Part shown: piece by piece, positions 8,167 to 15,228 of the stretch
Position numbering within the stretch: position 1 is the stretch's first letter
Layout of the letters: each line of letters opens with the position of its first letter
Translations under genes and position numbers: made by a program
The notes under the pieces: model-generated
The model's input: the letters and a program-made list of their open reading frames with translations, nothing else
Told to the model about the DNA's origin: nothing
Database searches by the model: none
Assembly (NCBI GenBank): GCA_014728225.1
Contig: WJLX01000141.1
Location: forward strand, 1 to 36,517
Direction of reading: 5' to 3'
Source: Candidatus Coatesbacteria bacterium
Lineage (GTDB): Bacteria; RBG-13-66-14
Length of the DNA stretch: 36,517 nt

Positions 8167-8195
8167 AATATAGCAGAAAGCACCGATTAGTGTAA
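8167..8195 (-). promoter_or_regulatory. Sigma70-like promoter for the GT-C/mreBCD operon
   Basis: On the minus strand TTACAC (8190-8195) and TATATT (8167-8172) are separated by exactly 17 bp. Transcription would begin near 8160, giving a leader of about 100 nt before the GTG at 8061. No other good hexamer pair was seen between the tRNA terminator and the gene. Confidence 0.65.
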
Positions 8196-8271
8196 CTCAT
8201 CAGCCCGGCGGATTGGAAATCCATCCCCCAACCGGGCCGTCTCACAGCCTCGGTCGGTGACAAACAAGAAG

Positions 8272-8292
8272 CGGTCCCCCGAAAGGGGACCG
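8272..8292 (-). terminator. Stem-loop terminator after tRNA-Arg
   Basis: CGGTCCCC (8272-8279) pairs perfectly with GGGGACCG (8285-8292) around a 5-nt loop, immediately after the tRNA-Arg 3' end. On the minus strand it is followed by CTTCTTGTTTGT, a loose T-rich tail, so it is a plausible but not textbook intrinsic terminator. Confidence 0.6.
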
Positions 8293-8295
8293 CGG

Positions 8296-8374
<79 letters not shown>

Positions 8375-8412
8375 GATCGACCGCCGAAGCGGTCGTAACA
8401 CTACAGGTACCG

Positions 8413-8506
<94 letters not shown>

Positions 8507-8552
8507 GCGGGGCCACTGGTGAACAGGTACCGCCCGTTTGATGGGCCAGGGG

Positions 8553-8582
8553 ATTATACCGACGCCGCAGGCCGGAGGTAAA
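8553..8582 (-). promoter_or_regulatory. Promoter for the tRNA-Ser(GCT)/tRNA-Arg pair
   Basis: A perfect TATAAT -10 (8553-8558 on the minus strand) is preceded by TTTACC (8577-8582) at 18-bp spacing. It lies directly downstream of a terminator for the preceding transcript, as expected for an independent tRNA unit. Transcription would start about 40 nt before the mature tRNA-Ser. Confidence 0.6.
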
Positions 8583-8584
8583 GG

Positions 8585-8610
8585 AAAAAACCGCCCCGGC
8601 AATGTCGGGG
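8585..8610 (-). terminator. Rho-independent terminator behind the alpha operon/tRNA-Ser(TGA) transcript
   Basis: On the minus strand CCCCG (8606-8610) pairs with CGGGG (8594-8598), followed by CGG and then six T (8585-8590). The short stem is followed by a strong T tract. It probably ends read-through from rplQ and tRNA-Ser(TGA). Confidence 0.65.
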
Positions 8611-8670
8611 TGAAAGCTGCGCTCGGTTGACAACTGCTTGACCAAGCGGCCTCGCGGTTCGAGGCGCGAA

Positions 8671-8858
8671 CCTTTGAAAAACAGCCTCGCCCGGCTTCAA
8701 CCGCGCCCGCCAGCCGCGCGAGCCGGAACTGGCACGGTTTTTGCAGCTCCGGACCCGTCCGGACGTTTAGCGGCACAGGATTGCGCAAAAACCGTGCCAG
8801 TTCCGGCGGCTTGGGCTGTTGTCAGGTGTTATCGAATACGGGGGCTGTTTTTCAAAGG
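8671..8858. repeat. Nested inverted-repeat element, copy 2
   Basis: The outer arms CCTTTGAAAAACAGCC (8671-8686) and GGCTGTTTTTCAAAGG (8843-8858) are perfectly complementary. The inner arms 8722-8744 and 8785-8807 are perfectly complementary over 23 nt (GCCGGAACTGGCACGG... ending TTTTTGC) around a 40-nt loop that itself contains CCGGAC/GTCCGG. It lies between tRNA-Ser(TGA) and the terminator at 8585-8610. Confidence 0.9.
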
Positions 8859-9271
8859 TCCGCCCGAATGCTGGTAAGAGAAGCCGCGGAAGTCGCTGAA
8901 GCCGTTTTGGGATAGGCGCTCGGTAAGCACCTGGTGGCCGCGGTCTGGATCGTTCGCTGATACGGCGAGAGTTGACACCGGCTCGCTGATAACACTCAGC
9001 CCCGGCGGGGGGCTTGGGGTGATGTTGGGTCCGTTTGTCTCCGCGGTTACTTTTTATGCTTGCTCCCCGGAGATATTCCAGTACTTGTTGTGGTGGGGGC
9101 TGTTACAACCTGCGCCGAAAACCACGTTACCACGTAGTTGATAAACGTGCATTGCTCTTCAGGCTCTTCAGAACAATCCAGCCCCGGAAGCAGCTCAGCT
9201 CCGGTGATCAAGCCGTCTTGGTGGTGAAGCGGCCCCGGAAGCAGCTCAGCCCCGGAAAAACTCAGCCCCGG
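8859..9271. other. Gene-free spacer between inverted-repeat copy 2 and tRNA-Ser(TGA)
   Basis: No credible gene or RNA is seen. The part next to the tRNA holds a 19-nt exact direct repeat GCCCCGGAAGCAGCTCAGC (9181-9199 and 9232-9250) and further CTCAGCCCCGG units near 8996 and 9261. On the minus strand these would be in the 3' trailer of the tRNA-Ser(TGA) transcript. Confidence 0.6.
9181..9250. repeat. 19-nt direct repeat pair
   Basis: GCCCCGGAAGCAGCTCAGC occurs at 9181-9199 and 9232-9250, a period of 51 nt, each followed by a (C/T)CCGG. A third partial unit (CTCAGCCCCGG) directly abuts the tRNA. Two copies are too few for a CRISPR array. Confidence 0.8.
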
Positions 9272-9363
9272 TGGCGGAGGGCACAGGATTCGAACCTGCA
9301 AGGGCCTTTTGCGGGCCCGGCGGATTTCAAGTCCGCTGCCTTACCAGTTAGGACTAGCCCTCC
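9272..9363 (-). tRNA. tRNA-Ser (anticodon TGA)
   Basis: A class II tRNA of 92 nt with encoded CCA, acceptor stem GGAGGGC/GCCCTCC, discriminator G, anticodon loop CTTGAAA (TGA) and a long variable arm GGGCCCGCAAAAGGCCC. It reads UCA and other UCN codons. It lies 34 nt downstream of rplQ and may be processed from the alpha-operon transcript, as no promoter is evident between them. Confidence 0.96.
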
Positions 9364-9397
9364 GCGAGGGTAATTCGAATCCCGGCCGCCGGTTTTC

Positions 9398-9811
9398 TTA
9401 CTCGGTGATTTTCTTTTTGAGTTTGATGACGCGGGGTTCGGCGAAATCGTCGCCCATCTCGCAGAGTTCGACGTAGGAGACCTCGGCGCCGTCGCCTTTA
9501 CGGAAGCCGCGGGGGATGATGCGGACGAAGCCGCCTTCGCGGTTGTCGTAGCGTGGCAGGACGACATCGAAGAGCTTGCGGGCGGCCTTGCGGTCGTTGG
9601 CCAGGGCGGTGTAGACGGCGCGGCGCGCGGCGGTGGAGCCGGCGCGGGCCTTGGCTAGTTGGCGATCGGCGTAGCTTTTGAGTGCCTTGGCTTTGGTGTG
9701 GGTGGTCTCGATGCGCTCGTGGCGGATGAGCGAGCGAAAGAGGTTGCGCAGCAGCGCCCTGCGGTGGGGGGCGTTGCGTCCGAGTTTGTAGCCGCTGTGA
9801 CGGTGTCTCAT
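9398..9811 (-). CDS. rplQ: 50S ribosomal protein L17
   Basis: The 137-residue product begins with the L17 signature MRHRHSGYKLGRNAPHRRALLRNL and continues with ERIETTHTKAKALKSYADRQL, which binds domain III of 23S rRNA. The C-terminal extension GGFVRIIPRGFRKGDGAEVSYVELC is the usual bacterial L17 ending. It is the last gene of the alpha operon, 34 nt after rpoA, and is followed by tRNA-Ser(TGA). Confidence 0.97.
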   Translation of the reverse strand: MRHRHSGYKLGRNAPHRRALLRNLFRSLIRHERIETTHTKAKALKSYADRQLAKARAGSTAARRAVYTALANDRKAARKLFDVVLPRYDNREGGFVRIIPRGFRKGDGAEVSYVELCEMGDDFAEPRVIKLKKKITE

Positions 9812-9845
9812 GGTGTGCCTTTAGCTGAAACGGGCCGTGGCCGCG

Positions 9846-10832
9846 TTAGTCCTCGATATAGTTGGAGGTGTCCATCCCGAGTTCCAGGCCGTAGCCGTCG
9901 AGGAATTCCTGGATCTCGGCCAGGGATTTCTTGCCGAAGTTGCGGTACTGGAGCAGCTCGGATTCGGTTTTGGCCACCAAATCGCCGAGGTTGTTGATGT
10001 TGGCTGCTTTGAGGCAGTTGGCCGAGCGGACGGAGAGTTCGAGATCGGAGACGGGGCGGGCGAAGAGCTCGCGCATACGGCGGCGTTCCTCGTCCTCTCG
10101 TTCCTGCTGTGGTGTTTTGCGGGCCTCGGCGGAGCTGATGACGGAGAAGAAGTCGATCAGGATGCCGGCGGCGTTCTCGAGGGCCTCACGCGGAGTGAGG
10201 CTGCCGTCGGTGGCGATCTCGACGGTCAGCTTGTCGAAGTTTGTCATTTGGCCGACGCGGGTTTCATCGACGGTGTAGTTGACCTTGCGGATGGGGGTGA
10301 AGACGGCGTCGATGGGGATCATGCCGATGAAGTCGTGCTCCTCGGGAAGCTCGATTTCATGGGCGGTCAGGTAACCGCGGCCGTTCATCAGCAACATCTC
10401 GATCTCGAGCACGCCGTCGTCGTCGAGGGTGGCGACGTGGGCCTCGGGATTGAGGATATGGAAGCCGGCGGGAAGGTGGAGGTCGGCGCCGGTTACCTCG
10501 CCGGGGCCCTCGGCACGGATGCCGACGAGTTGGGGTTCGACGGTGTCGATATCGGCGGAGAAGACGAGTTGGCGCAGGTTGAGGATGATGTCGGAAACAT
10601 CCTCGACGACGCCGTCGAGGGTGTCGTATTCGTGCTTGGCGCCCTCGACGCGGACGGCGACGACGGCGAAGGAGCTCAGGCTGGATAACAGTACGCGCCG
10701 CAGGGCGTTGCCTACGGTGGTGCCGAAGCCTGAGGCCAGCGGTTCGAAGATGAACTCGGCCCGGTTGGGGTTGTTGTCATCCTCGTTGAGCTGGACCTTG
10801 ACGTCAGTTTGTAAGACCTTGCCGATGATCAT
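9846..10832 (-). CDS. rpoA: DNA-directed RNA polymerase subunit alpha
   Basis: At 328 residues this is a full-length alpha subunit. The N-terminal dimerisation domain (about 1-230) includes [23 protein letters not shown], the conserved assembly motif, and a second insert domain with [20 protein letters not shown] charged linker (EREDEERRR) leads to the C-terminal domain with helix-hairpin-helix motifs ([26 protein letters not shown], then [14 protein letters not shown]), which binds UP elements and activators. Its presence supports normal alpha-CTD promoter recognition. It follows rpsD after 116 nt. Confidence 0.98.
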   Translation of the reverse strand: MIIGKVLQTDVKVQLNEDDNNPNRAEFIFEPLASGFGTTVGNALRRVLLSSLSSFAVVAVRVEGAKHEYDTLDGVVEDVSDIILNLRQLVFSADIDTVEPQLVGIRAEGPGEVTGADLHLPAGFHILNPEAHVATLDDDGVLEIEMLLMNGRGYLTAHEIELPEEHDFIGMIPIDAVFTPIRKVNYTVDETRVGQMTNFDKLTVEIATDGSLTPREALENAAGILIDFFSVISSAEARKTPQQEREDEERRRMRELFARPVSDLELSVRSANCLKAANINNLGDLVAKTESELLQYRNFGKKSLAEIQEFLDGYGLELGMDTSNYIED

Positions 10833-10948
10833 CTTACCTTACGTCCCGTCGGAAGCGGTCCGCGCGCCGGGCGTCGCGGACGTCAATCTCGCCAAAGCGG
10901 GCGGGCAACCGAAGCTGTAAGTCGACCCACCCGCGAAGAAAGCAGGTA

Positions 10949-11575
10949 TTAACGCGAATATAGCTCGACCACGAGCTGCTCGTTGAACGGCATGGCGATG
11001 TCGTCGCGCTGTGGCAGCCGGGAAACGGTGATTTCGAGTTTGTTGCGATCGACCTCGAGCCAGGAAGGCGCCTGGGGTTGGAGCTTTTCGAGGCGGAACT
11101 TGACCTGGGGGACGGTGCTTGACTTTTCACGGATCTTGAGCACGTCCTCTTCGGCGAGGCGTTGGCTGGGGATATTGACCTTGCGCCCGTTGAGTTCGAG
11201 ATGGCCGTGCCGGATGAGCTGGCGGGCCTGCTGGCGCGTGCCGACGAAGCCGGAACGGAACAGGACGTTGTCCAGCCGGGTCTCGAGCATGATCAACAGG
11301 TTGTGGCCGGTGATGCCCTTGGATTGCTCGGCCTTCCTGTAGGTGTTGAAGAACTGGCGTTCGAGCAGTCCGTAGGTGCGGCGAATGCGCTGCTTCTCGC
11401 GGAGCTGGAGTCCGTAGGAGGAGCTGCGGCGCCGCCGGCGGCGGCCCTGCTGTCCCGGTGGGTTGGGGCGACGCTCCATAGCGCACTTGGCGGTGTTGCA
11501 GCGCTGTCCTTTAAGGTACAGCTTGACGCCCTCGCGGCGGCAGAGTTTGCAGTTGGGTCCGGTGTAGCGAGCCAA
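10949..11575 (-). CDS. rpsD: 30S ribosomal protein S4, zinc-binding form
   Basis: S4 (208 residues) nucleates 30S assembly on the 16S 5' domain. The N-terminus has CKLCRREG...GQRCNTAKC, the four-cysteine zinc site of the C+ form. The S4 RNA-binding domain follows at about residues 97-160 (LDNVLFRSGFVGTRQQARQLIRHGHLELNGRKVNIPS). It lies between rpsK and rpoA in the canonical alpha-operon order. In some bacteria S4 represses this operon, but no specific operator structure was identified here. Confidence 0.97.
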   Translation of the reverse strand: MARYTGPNCKLCRREGVKLYLKGQRCNTAKCAMERRPNPPGQQGRRRRRRSSSYGLQLREKQRIRRTYGLLERQFFNTYRKAEQSKGITGHNLLIMLETRLDNVLFRSGFVGTRQQARQLIRHGHLELNGRKVNIPSQRLAEEDVLKIREKSSTVPQVKFRLEKLQPQAPSWLEVDRNKLEITVSRLPQRDDIAMPFNEQLVVELYSR

Positions 11576-11597
11576 AGGGTTCCCTCCTGTGAAGCGG

Positions 11598-11987
11598 CTA
11601 GAGGCGACGCCGCTTCTTGGGGCGGCAGCCGTTGTGGGGCACGCTGGTGATGTCCTTGATGGCGGTGATGCCCAAACCGGCGGCGGAGAGCCCGCGGATG
11701 GCGGATTCGCGTCCGGAGCCGGGGCCCTTGATGTGGACCTCGACCTTGCGGATGCCGGCGTCGAGGGCCTTTTTGGCGCAGTTGCCGGCGGTGACCTGGG
11801 CGGCGAAGGGGGTGGACTTCTTGGAGCCCTTGAAGCCGGCGGTGCCGGCGCTACCCCAGCCGATGACCCGACCGTCGAGGGTGGTCACGCTGATGATGGT
11901 GTTGTTGAAGGAGGAGCGGATATTGATTATCCCCTCGGGGCTGCCCTCAACGAACTTGATCGAACGCCGGCTGCGTCGTGCTGACAT
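11598..11987 (-). CDS. rpsK: 30S ribosomal protein S11
   Basis: The 129-residue protein shows the S11 landmarks: [44 protein letters not shown] near the N-terminus, [23 protein letters not shown] in the centre and the C-terminal [18 protein letters not shown]11 forms part of the 30S platform near the Shine-Dalgarno helix. It is 32 nt downstream of rpsM. Confidence 0.98.
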   Translation of the reverse strand: MSARRSRRSIKFVEGSPEGIINIRSSFNNTIISVTTLDGRVIGWGSAGTAGFKGSKKSTPFAAQVTAGNCAKKALDAGIRKVEVHIKGPGSGRESAIRGLSAAGLGITAIKDITSVPHNGCRPKKRRRL

Positions 11988-12019
11988 TTCCTTACCTCTC
12001 TGGAGTTGCGCCGGGCGGG

Positions 12020-12394
12020 CTAGACTTTGGCGCGCCGGGCACCGACGGTGCGCTTGGGTCCCTTGCGGGTGCGCGCGTTGGTGCGGGTGCGTTGGCCGTG
12101 AACGGGCAGACCGCGCTTGTGGCGCAGGCCGCGGTAGCAGTTGATGGCCATCAGGCGCTTGATGTTGCGGGCCACGGAGGCGCGCAGGGTGCCCTCGACG
12201 GTGTAATCGTTCTCGATCACGTTACGCAGCCGCGTGATCTCATCGTCGGTGAGGTCCTTGGTGGCGGTGCCCCGGGGAACCTCGGCCTTGTCACAGACCT
12301 TGCGGGCGCTGGTGCGACCGATGCCGTAGATGTAGGTCAGGCTGATCTCAACCCGTTTGTTGTTGGGAAGATCGACGCCGGCGATGCGAGCCAT
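12020..12394 (-). CDS. rpsM: 30S ribosomal protein S13
   Basis: S13 (124 residues) sits in the 30S head and contacts the 50S subunit and P-site tRNA. The sequence starts [26 protein letters not shown], has the helix-hairpin-helix region, and ends in the conserved [30 protein letters not shown] tail. The ATG lies 9 nt after rpmJ ends, with an AAAGGAG site between them. Confidence 0.98.
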   Translation of the reverse strand: MARIAGVDLPNNKRVEISLTYIYGIGRTSARKVCDKAEVPRGTATKDLTDDEITRLRNVIENDYTVEGTLRASVARNIKRLMAINCYRGLRHKRGLPVHGQRTRTNARTRKGPKRTVGARRAKV

Positions 12395-12403
12395 CGGTCT
12401 CCT

Positions 12404-12517
12404 TTATCCTTGTCGCTGCTTGTGGCGCGGGTTCTTGCAAATGACGCGAACGACGCCGCGGCGCTTGATGACGCGGCACTTGTCGCACATGGGCTTGACT
12501 GAGCTGCGGACCTTCAT
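12404..12517 (-). CDS. rpmJ: 50S ribosomal protein L36, zinc-ribbon form
   Basis: This 37-residue protein reads [20 protein letters not shown], then [17 protein letters not shown]. The CxxC...C...H zinc ribbon (Cys11, Cys14, Cys27, His32) is intact, so it is the C+ form. GGAGGAGCACC lies just upstream of the ATG. It heads the alpha operon before rpsM, as in most bacteria, but is separated from infA by an unusually long spacer. Confidence 0.96.
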   Translation of the reverse strand: MKVRSSVKPMCDKCRVIKRRGVVRVICKNPRHKQRQG

Positions 12518-12835
12518 GGTGCTCCTCCGCTGGATGCGGAAATCTCCCCGTTGGGTCGTCGGCGACCCGGAGGAGTCGACTTGCGTTATAGACCGAATGA
12601 TGACCGAATGCTGCCGGAACAGGCGGGTTTTAGTCTCGTATAACCGGTCCTTTTCGACCTAGGCCTGAACGATACTTGACCAACCACCGCCCAACCAGCC
12701 GGATAACGGACCGTCGGTGGGTACGCAGGCGGCGAGACGACGCCGCGTTGGTCGAACCCCGCGAGCGGAACCTTCGCTACTGCCGGGTGTGGCGCTGGCG
12801 GACCCGCGAGCCCCTCCCGACCATCGGCAAGCCCC
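12518..12835. other. Gene-free spacer between infA and rpmJ
   Basis: This 318-nt interval has no credible reading frame. On the minus strand it contains AT-richer patches around 12590-12660 (for example GGTCTATAACG and GGTTATACGAG) that could be -10 elements for an alpha-operon promoter, but neither has a convincing -35 partner, so no promoter is called. Confidence 0.5.
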
Positions 12836-13054
12836 TTACTTGAAGCGCCAGGTGATGCGGCCCTTGGTCAGGTCGTAGGGGGTGACTTCGACGCGGACCC
12901 GATCTCCGGGGAGGATGCGGACGAAGTTCATCCGCATCTTGCCGCAGATGTGGGCCAGGATGGAGCGGCCGTTGTCCAGCTTGACGCGGAACATCGCGTT
13001 GGGCAGGGCCTCGGTGACCACACCCTCGACCTGGATTACCTCTTCTTTGGCCAT
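12836..13054 (-). CDS. infA: Translation initiation factor IF-1
   Basis: IF-1 (72 residues) is a single OB-fold protein that occupies the 30S A site during initiation. The sequence [29 protein letters not shown], then [39 protein letters not shown] matches the family end to end. It lies about 110 nt downstream of map. Confidence 0.98.
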   Translation of the reverse strand: MAKEEVIQVEGVVTEALPNAMFRVKLDNGRSILAHICGKMRMNFVRILPGDRVRVEVTPYDLTKGRITWRFK

Positions 13055-13167
13055 CGTGAGCTTGCTCTTTTGTTTGGGCTGTGCTCTCTATGTCGATGCG
13101 GGCGGCAAGTTTAAGTCAGGTCGGGTTGTCAAGTCAAGAGCGACACGGGTCTTTTTGGGCGTTATGT

Positions 13168-13932
13168 TCAGTCGAACAGGCCGTCGGCCGACCAGGGGGT
13201 GGTGACCTCACAGCCCTCGTCGGTGACGACGAGGCTGCGTTCGTAGTGGGCGCTGAGTCCGCCGTCGTAGGTGACCACGGTCCAGTTGTCGGCCAGGACC
13301 TTGGTGGCGATGGTGCCCATGTTAAGCATGGGCTCGATGGCCAGTCCGTCGCCGGGCTGGACGCGGGGGCCGCGGCCGGGCTTGCCGAAATTGGGGATCT
13401 GGGGCCGTTCGTGCAGCTTGCGACCCACGCCGTGGCCGGTGAAGTCGCGGACCACGTGATACCCACGGCTCTCAGCGTGGGTCTGCACGGCGGCGCCGAT
13501 GTCACCGATATGGACGCCGGGGCCAACCAGAGCCACGGCGCGCTCCAGACACTCGTAGGTCGTCCGCATCAGCCGATGGGCCTCGGCGCTGATTTGACCG
13601 ACGGCAACGGTCAGGGCGGCGTCGCCGTGGTAGCCGCCCAGGTAAGCGCCGACGTCGAAGCTGGCGATGTCGCCCTCGACCAGTCTGCGCTCACCGGGGA
13701 TGCCGTGGACGATCTGCTCGTTGATAGAGATGCAGACGCTGGACGGGTAGCCGTTGTAGCCCTTGAATGAAGGCTTGGCGCCGGCGGTACGGATCAGCTC
13801 CTCGATCCGGGCGTCGATGTCGCGGGTGCGGGCACCGGGTTGGGCCAGCTCCCGACAGAGGTAGAGGGCGTCGACGACGATGGCGCCGCTGGCCCGCATG
13901 GCCGTCAGCTTCTGTCGCTGCGCTTCGGTCAC
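13168..13932 (-). CDS. map: Methionine aminopeptidase, type I
   Basis: This enzyme removes the initiator methionine from nascent proteins. The 254-residue pita-bread fold shows metal ligands in SFDVGAYLGGYHGDAA (two Asp), FTGHGVGRKLHE (His), AIEPM (Glu) and HYERSLVVT (Glu). No N-terminal zinc-finger extension is present. The GTG at 13930-13932 is chosen because it overlaps the adk stop in a GTGA arrangement with GGGGGT upstream; longer in-frame versions add non-homologous sequence inside adk. Confidence 0.96.
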   Translation of the reverse strand: MTEAQRQKLTAMRASGAIVVDALYLCRELAQPGARTRDIDARIEELIRTAGAKPSFKGYNGYPSSVCISINEQIVHGIPGERRLVEGDIASFDVGAYLGGYHGDAALTVAVGQISAEAHRLMRTTYECLERAVALVGPGVHIGDIGAAVQTHAESRGYHVVRDFTGHGVGRKLHERPQIPNFGKPGRGPRVQPGDGLAIEPMLNMGTIATKVLADNWTVVTYDGGLSAHYERSLVVTDEGCEVTTPWSADGLFD

Positions 13933-14591
13933 CGCAGGACCCCCAGTTCGTTCAAGGCGTCGACGACGCGCCCATAGACGTTTTCGATCGGGCCGACGCC
14001 GGTAACCTGAGCCAGCGCTTTGCGCCCGGCGTAGTAATCGATCAGGGGCGCGGTTCGCTCGCGGTAGACCTCGAGGCGCCGCTGGACCGTCTCGGCGCTG
14101 TCGTCGCTGCGCTGAACGAGTTCGGCGTCGTCGGCGTCGCAGCGGCGGTCGCGCCGCGGCGGCTTGGTGATGCTGTTGTAAACGCGACCGCAAACCGGAC
14201 AGCGAAGCCGGGCGGTCAAGCGGCGGACGACTTCCTCCTCCGGGACCTCGAGCGCCACGGCGCCGGCCAATTGCCCCGGAACCTCATTCATCAAGCCCTC
14301 CAGACGGCGGGCTTGGTTGAGATTGCGCGGGTAGCCGTCGAAGAGGAAGGCCTGTCCGGCGTCGGTGTTGAGCCGGCGACGCAGGAGCTCCTCGACGGTG
14401 TCGTCGTCGACCAGACGACCCTCCTTAACGACACCCTCGATGCGCCGGCCCAGTCCGTCGCCGGCGGCGATGGCGGCGCGGATCAGATCACCCGTGGAGA
14501 GGTGCACCAGCCCCCGACGCCGCTCGAGTAGCTCGGCGATGGTGCCCTTGCCGGCTCCCGGCGGACCGAGGAAGACGACGCTCTGACTCAC
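13929..14591 (-). CDS. adk: Adenylate kinase with zinc-type LID domain
   Basis: Adenylate kinase converts AMP and ATP into two ADP. The 220-residue protein has the P-loop GPPGAGKGT, the AMP-binding LSTGDLIR and FLFDGYPRNLNQA, and a long LID with CPVC...CDAD, i.e. three Cys plus an Asp as zinc ligands. Arg residues of the QRSDDSAETVQRRL segment are conserved. The start chosen is GTG at 14589-14591, with GGGAG upstream; upstream codons run into inverted-repeat copy 3 and are not homologous. It overlaps map by 4 nt. The usual direct secY-adk coupling is broken by a spacer of about 640 nt. Confidence 0.95.
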   Translation of the reverse strand: MSQSVVFLGPPGAGKGTIAELLERRRGLVHLSTGDLIRAAIAAGDGLGRRIEGVVKEGRLVDDDTVEELLRRRLNTDAGQAFLFDGYPRNLNQARRLEGLMNEVPGQLAGAVALEVPEEEVVRRLTARLRCPVCGRVYNSITKPPRRDRRCDADDAELVQRSDDSAETVQRRLEVYRERTAPLIDYYAGRKALAQVTGVGPIENVYGRVVDALNELGVLR

Positions 14592-14626
14592 GATGGCTCC
14601 CCGTTGAGGAAGGTGTTCGGTGGCGC

Positions 14627-14806
14627 CGCCGGAAAAACAGCCTCCGGGGGCGTCGATAAGCGACCGCCACCGCCGGAACCGGCACGGTTTTTGCATCTCG
14701 GCGCCCGTTCGAACGATGATAACGGGTCGCCTCCGCAAGAACCGTGCCGGTTCCGGCGGTGGCGGTTTTTGGCGGTCGGTCGAGGAGGGAGGCTGTTTTT
14801 CCGGCG
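14627..14806. repeat. Nested inverted-repeat element, copy 3 (in the adk leader)
   Basis: The outer arms CGCCGGAAAAACAGCCTCC (14627-14645) and 14788-14806 are perfectly complementary over 19 nt. The inner arms 14664-14694 and 14735-14765 match over 31 nt with one mismatch, around a 40-nt loop (14695-14734) whose GGCG, CCCGTT, AACGGG and CGCC blocks can form an inner hairpin. The loop closely resembles copies 4 and 5. The element ends 36 nt upstream of the adk start. Confidence 0.9.
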
Positions 14807-15228
14807 GGAGCGGATCGGGGTCGCCGGCGGACGATCCGGGTGATGCTATTCTGGTGCGCTCCAGCACCTTTTGCGAGGGGCTGTTCTGCTTGTTGATTGT
14901 TGGCGCGGCGGCGGCGGATTTATCGCGCCGGCCCGCCAGCGGCCCGGGACCAGCCCAATCAAGGCGTAGGGCTTGAATTTCTCACCCCCACGAACCTGTC
15001 CCGCTAATCCTGTCCCCCAGTCCAGTCCCCTGTCCTGCCCAATCAAGTCCTTGCTTCGGTCTCCATTCCAGCTTAAAACGGGGTCCCCAGTCCGGTTCTT
15101 GATCATGAACCGCGGACCCGTTCCAATCCAGCCCCCAATCCAGCCCCCCAATCCAGCCCCTTTGGGGAAGCGGACCGTGGCGACGGGGCCGACGGTCCGC
15201 GGGAGTGCGACGGGGCCCGTTGGCGGAG
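14807..15228. other. Gene-free spacer between secY and inverted-repeat copy 3
   Basis: There is no credible gene in these 422 nt. The plus strand is C-rich with many CCCAGTCCAGTCCCC-like runs (about 14988-15165), so the transcribed minus strand is G-rich. A tandem AATCCAGCCCC(C) unit is annotated separately. GGGGCTGTTCTGC near 14876 resembles a solitary outer arm of the inverted-repeat family. Confidence 0.6.
15125..15160. repeat. Three tandem AATCCAGCCCCC units (G-rich on the transcribed strand)
   Basis: Units at 15125-15136, 15137-15149 and 15150-15160 differ only in the number of C residues. Read on the minus strand they give successive GGGG runs separated by CTGGATT, a potential G-quadruplex. 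They are followed on the plus side by TTTGGGG, which can pair with CCCC. Confidence 0.8.

Noticed and set aside
9181-9250. Small CRISPR-like pair of direct repeats
   Set aside because: Only two 19-nt copies with a 32-nt interval, no cas genes and no further units.
13929-14867. Extended adenylate kinase beginning inside inverted-repeat copy 3
   Set aside because: The added N-terminus is translated repeat sequence without similarity to adenylate kinase, and the GTG at 14591 has its own ribosome-binding site.
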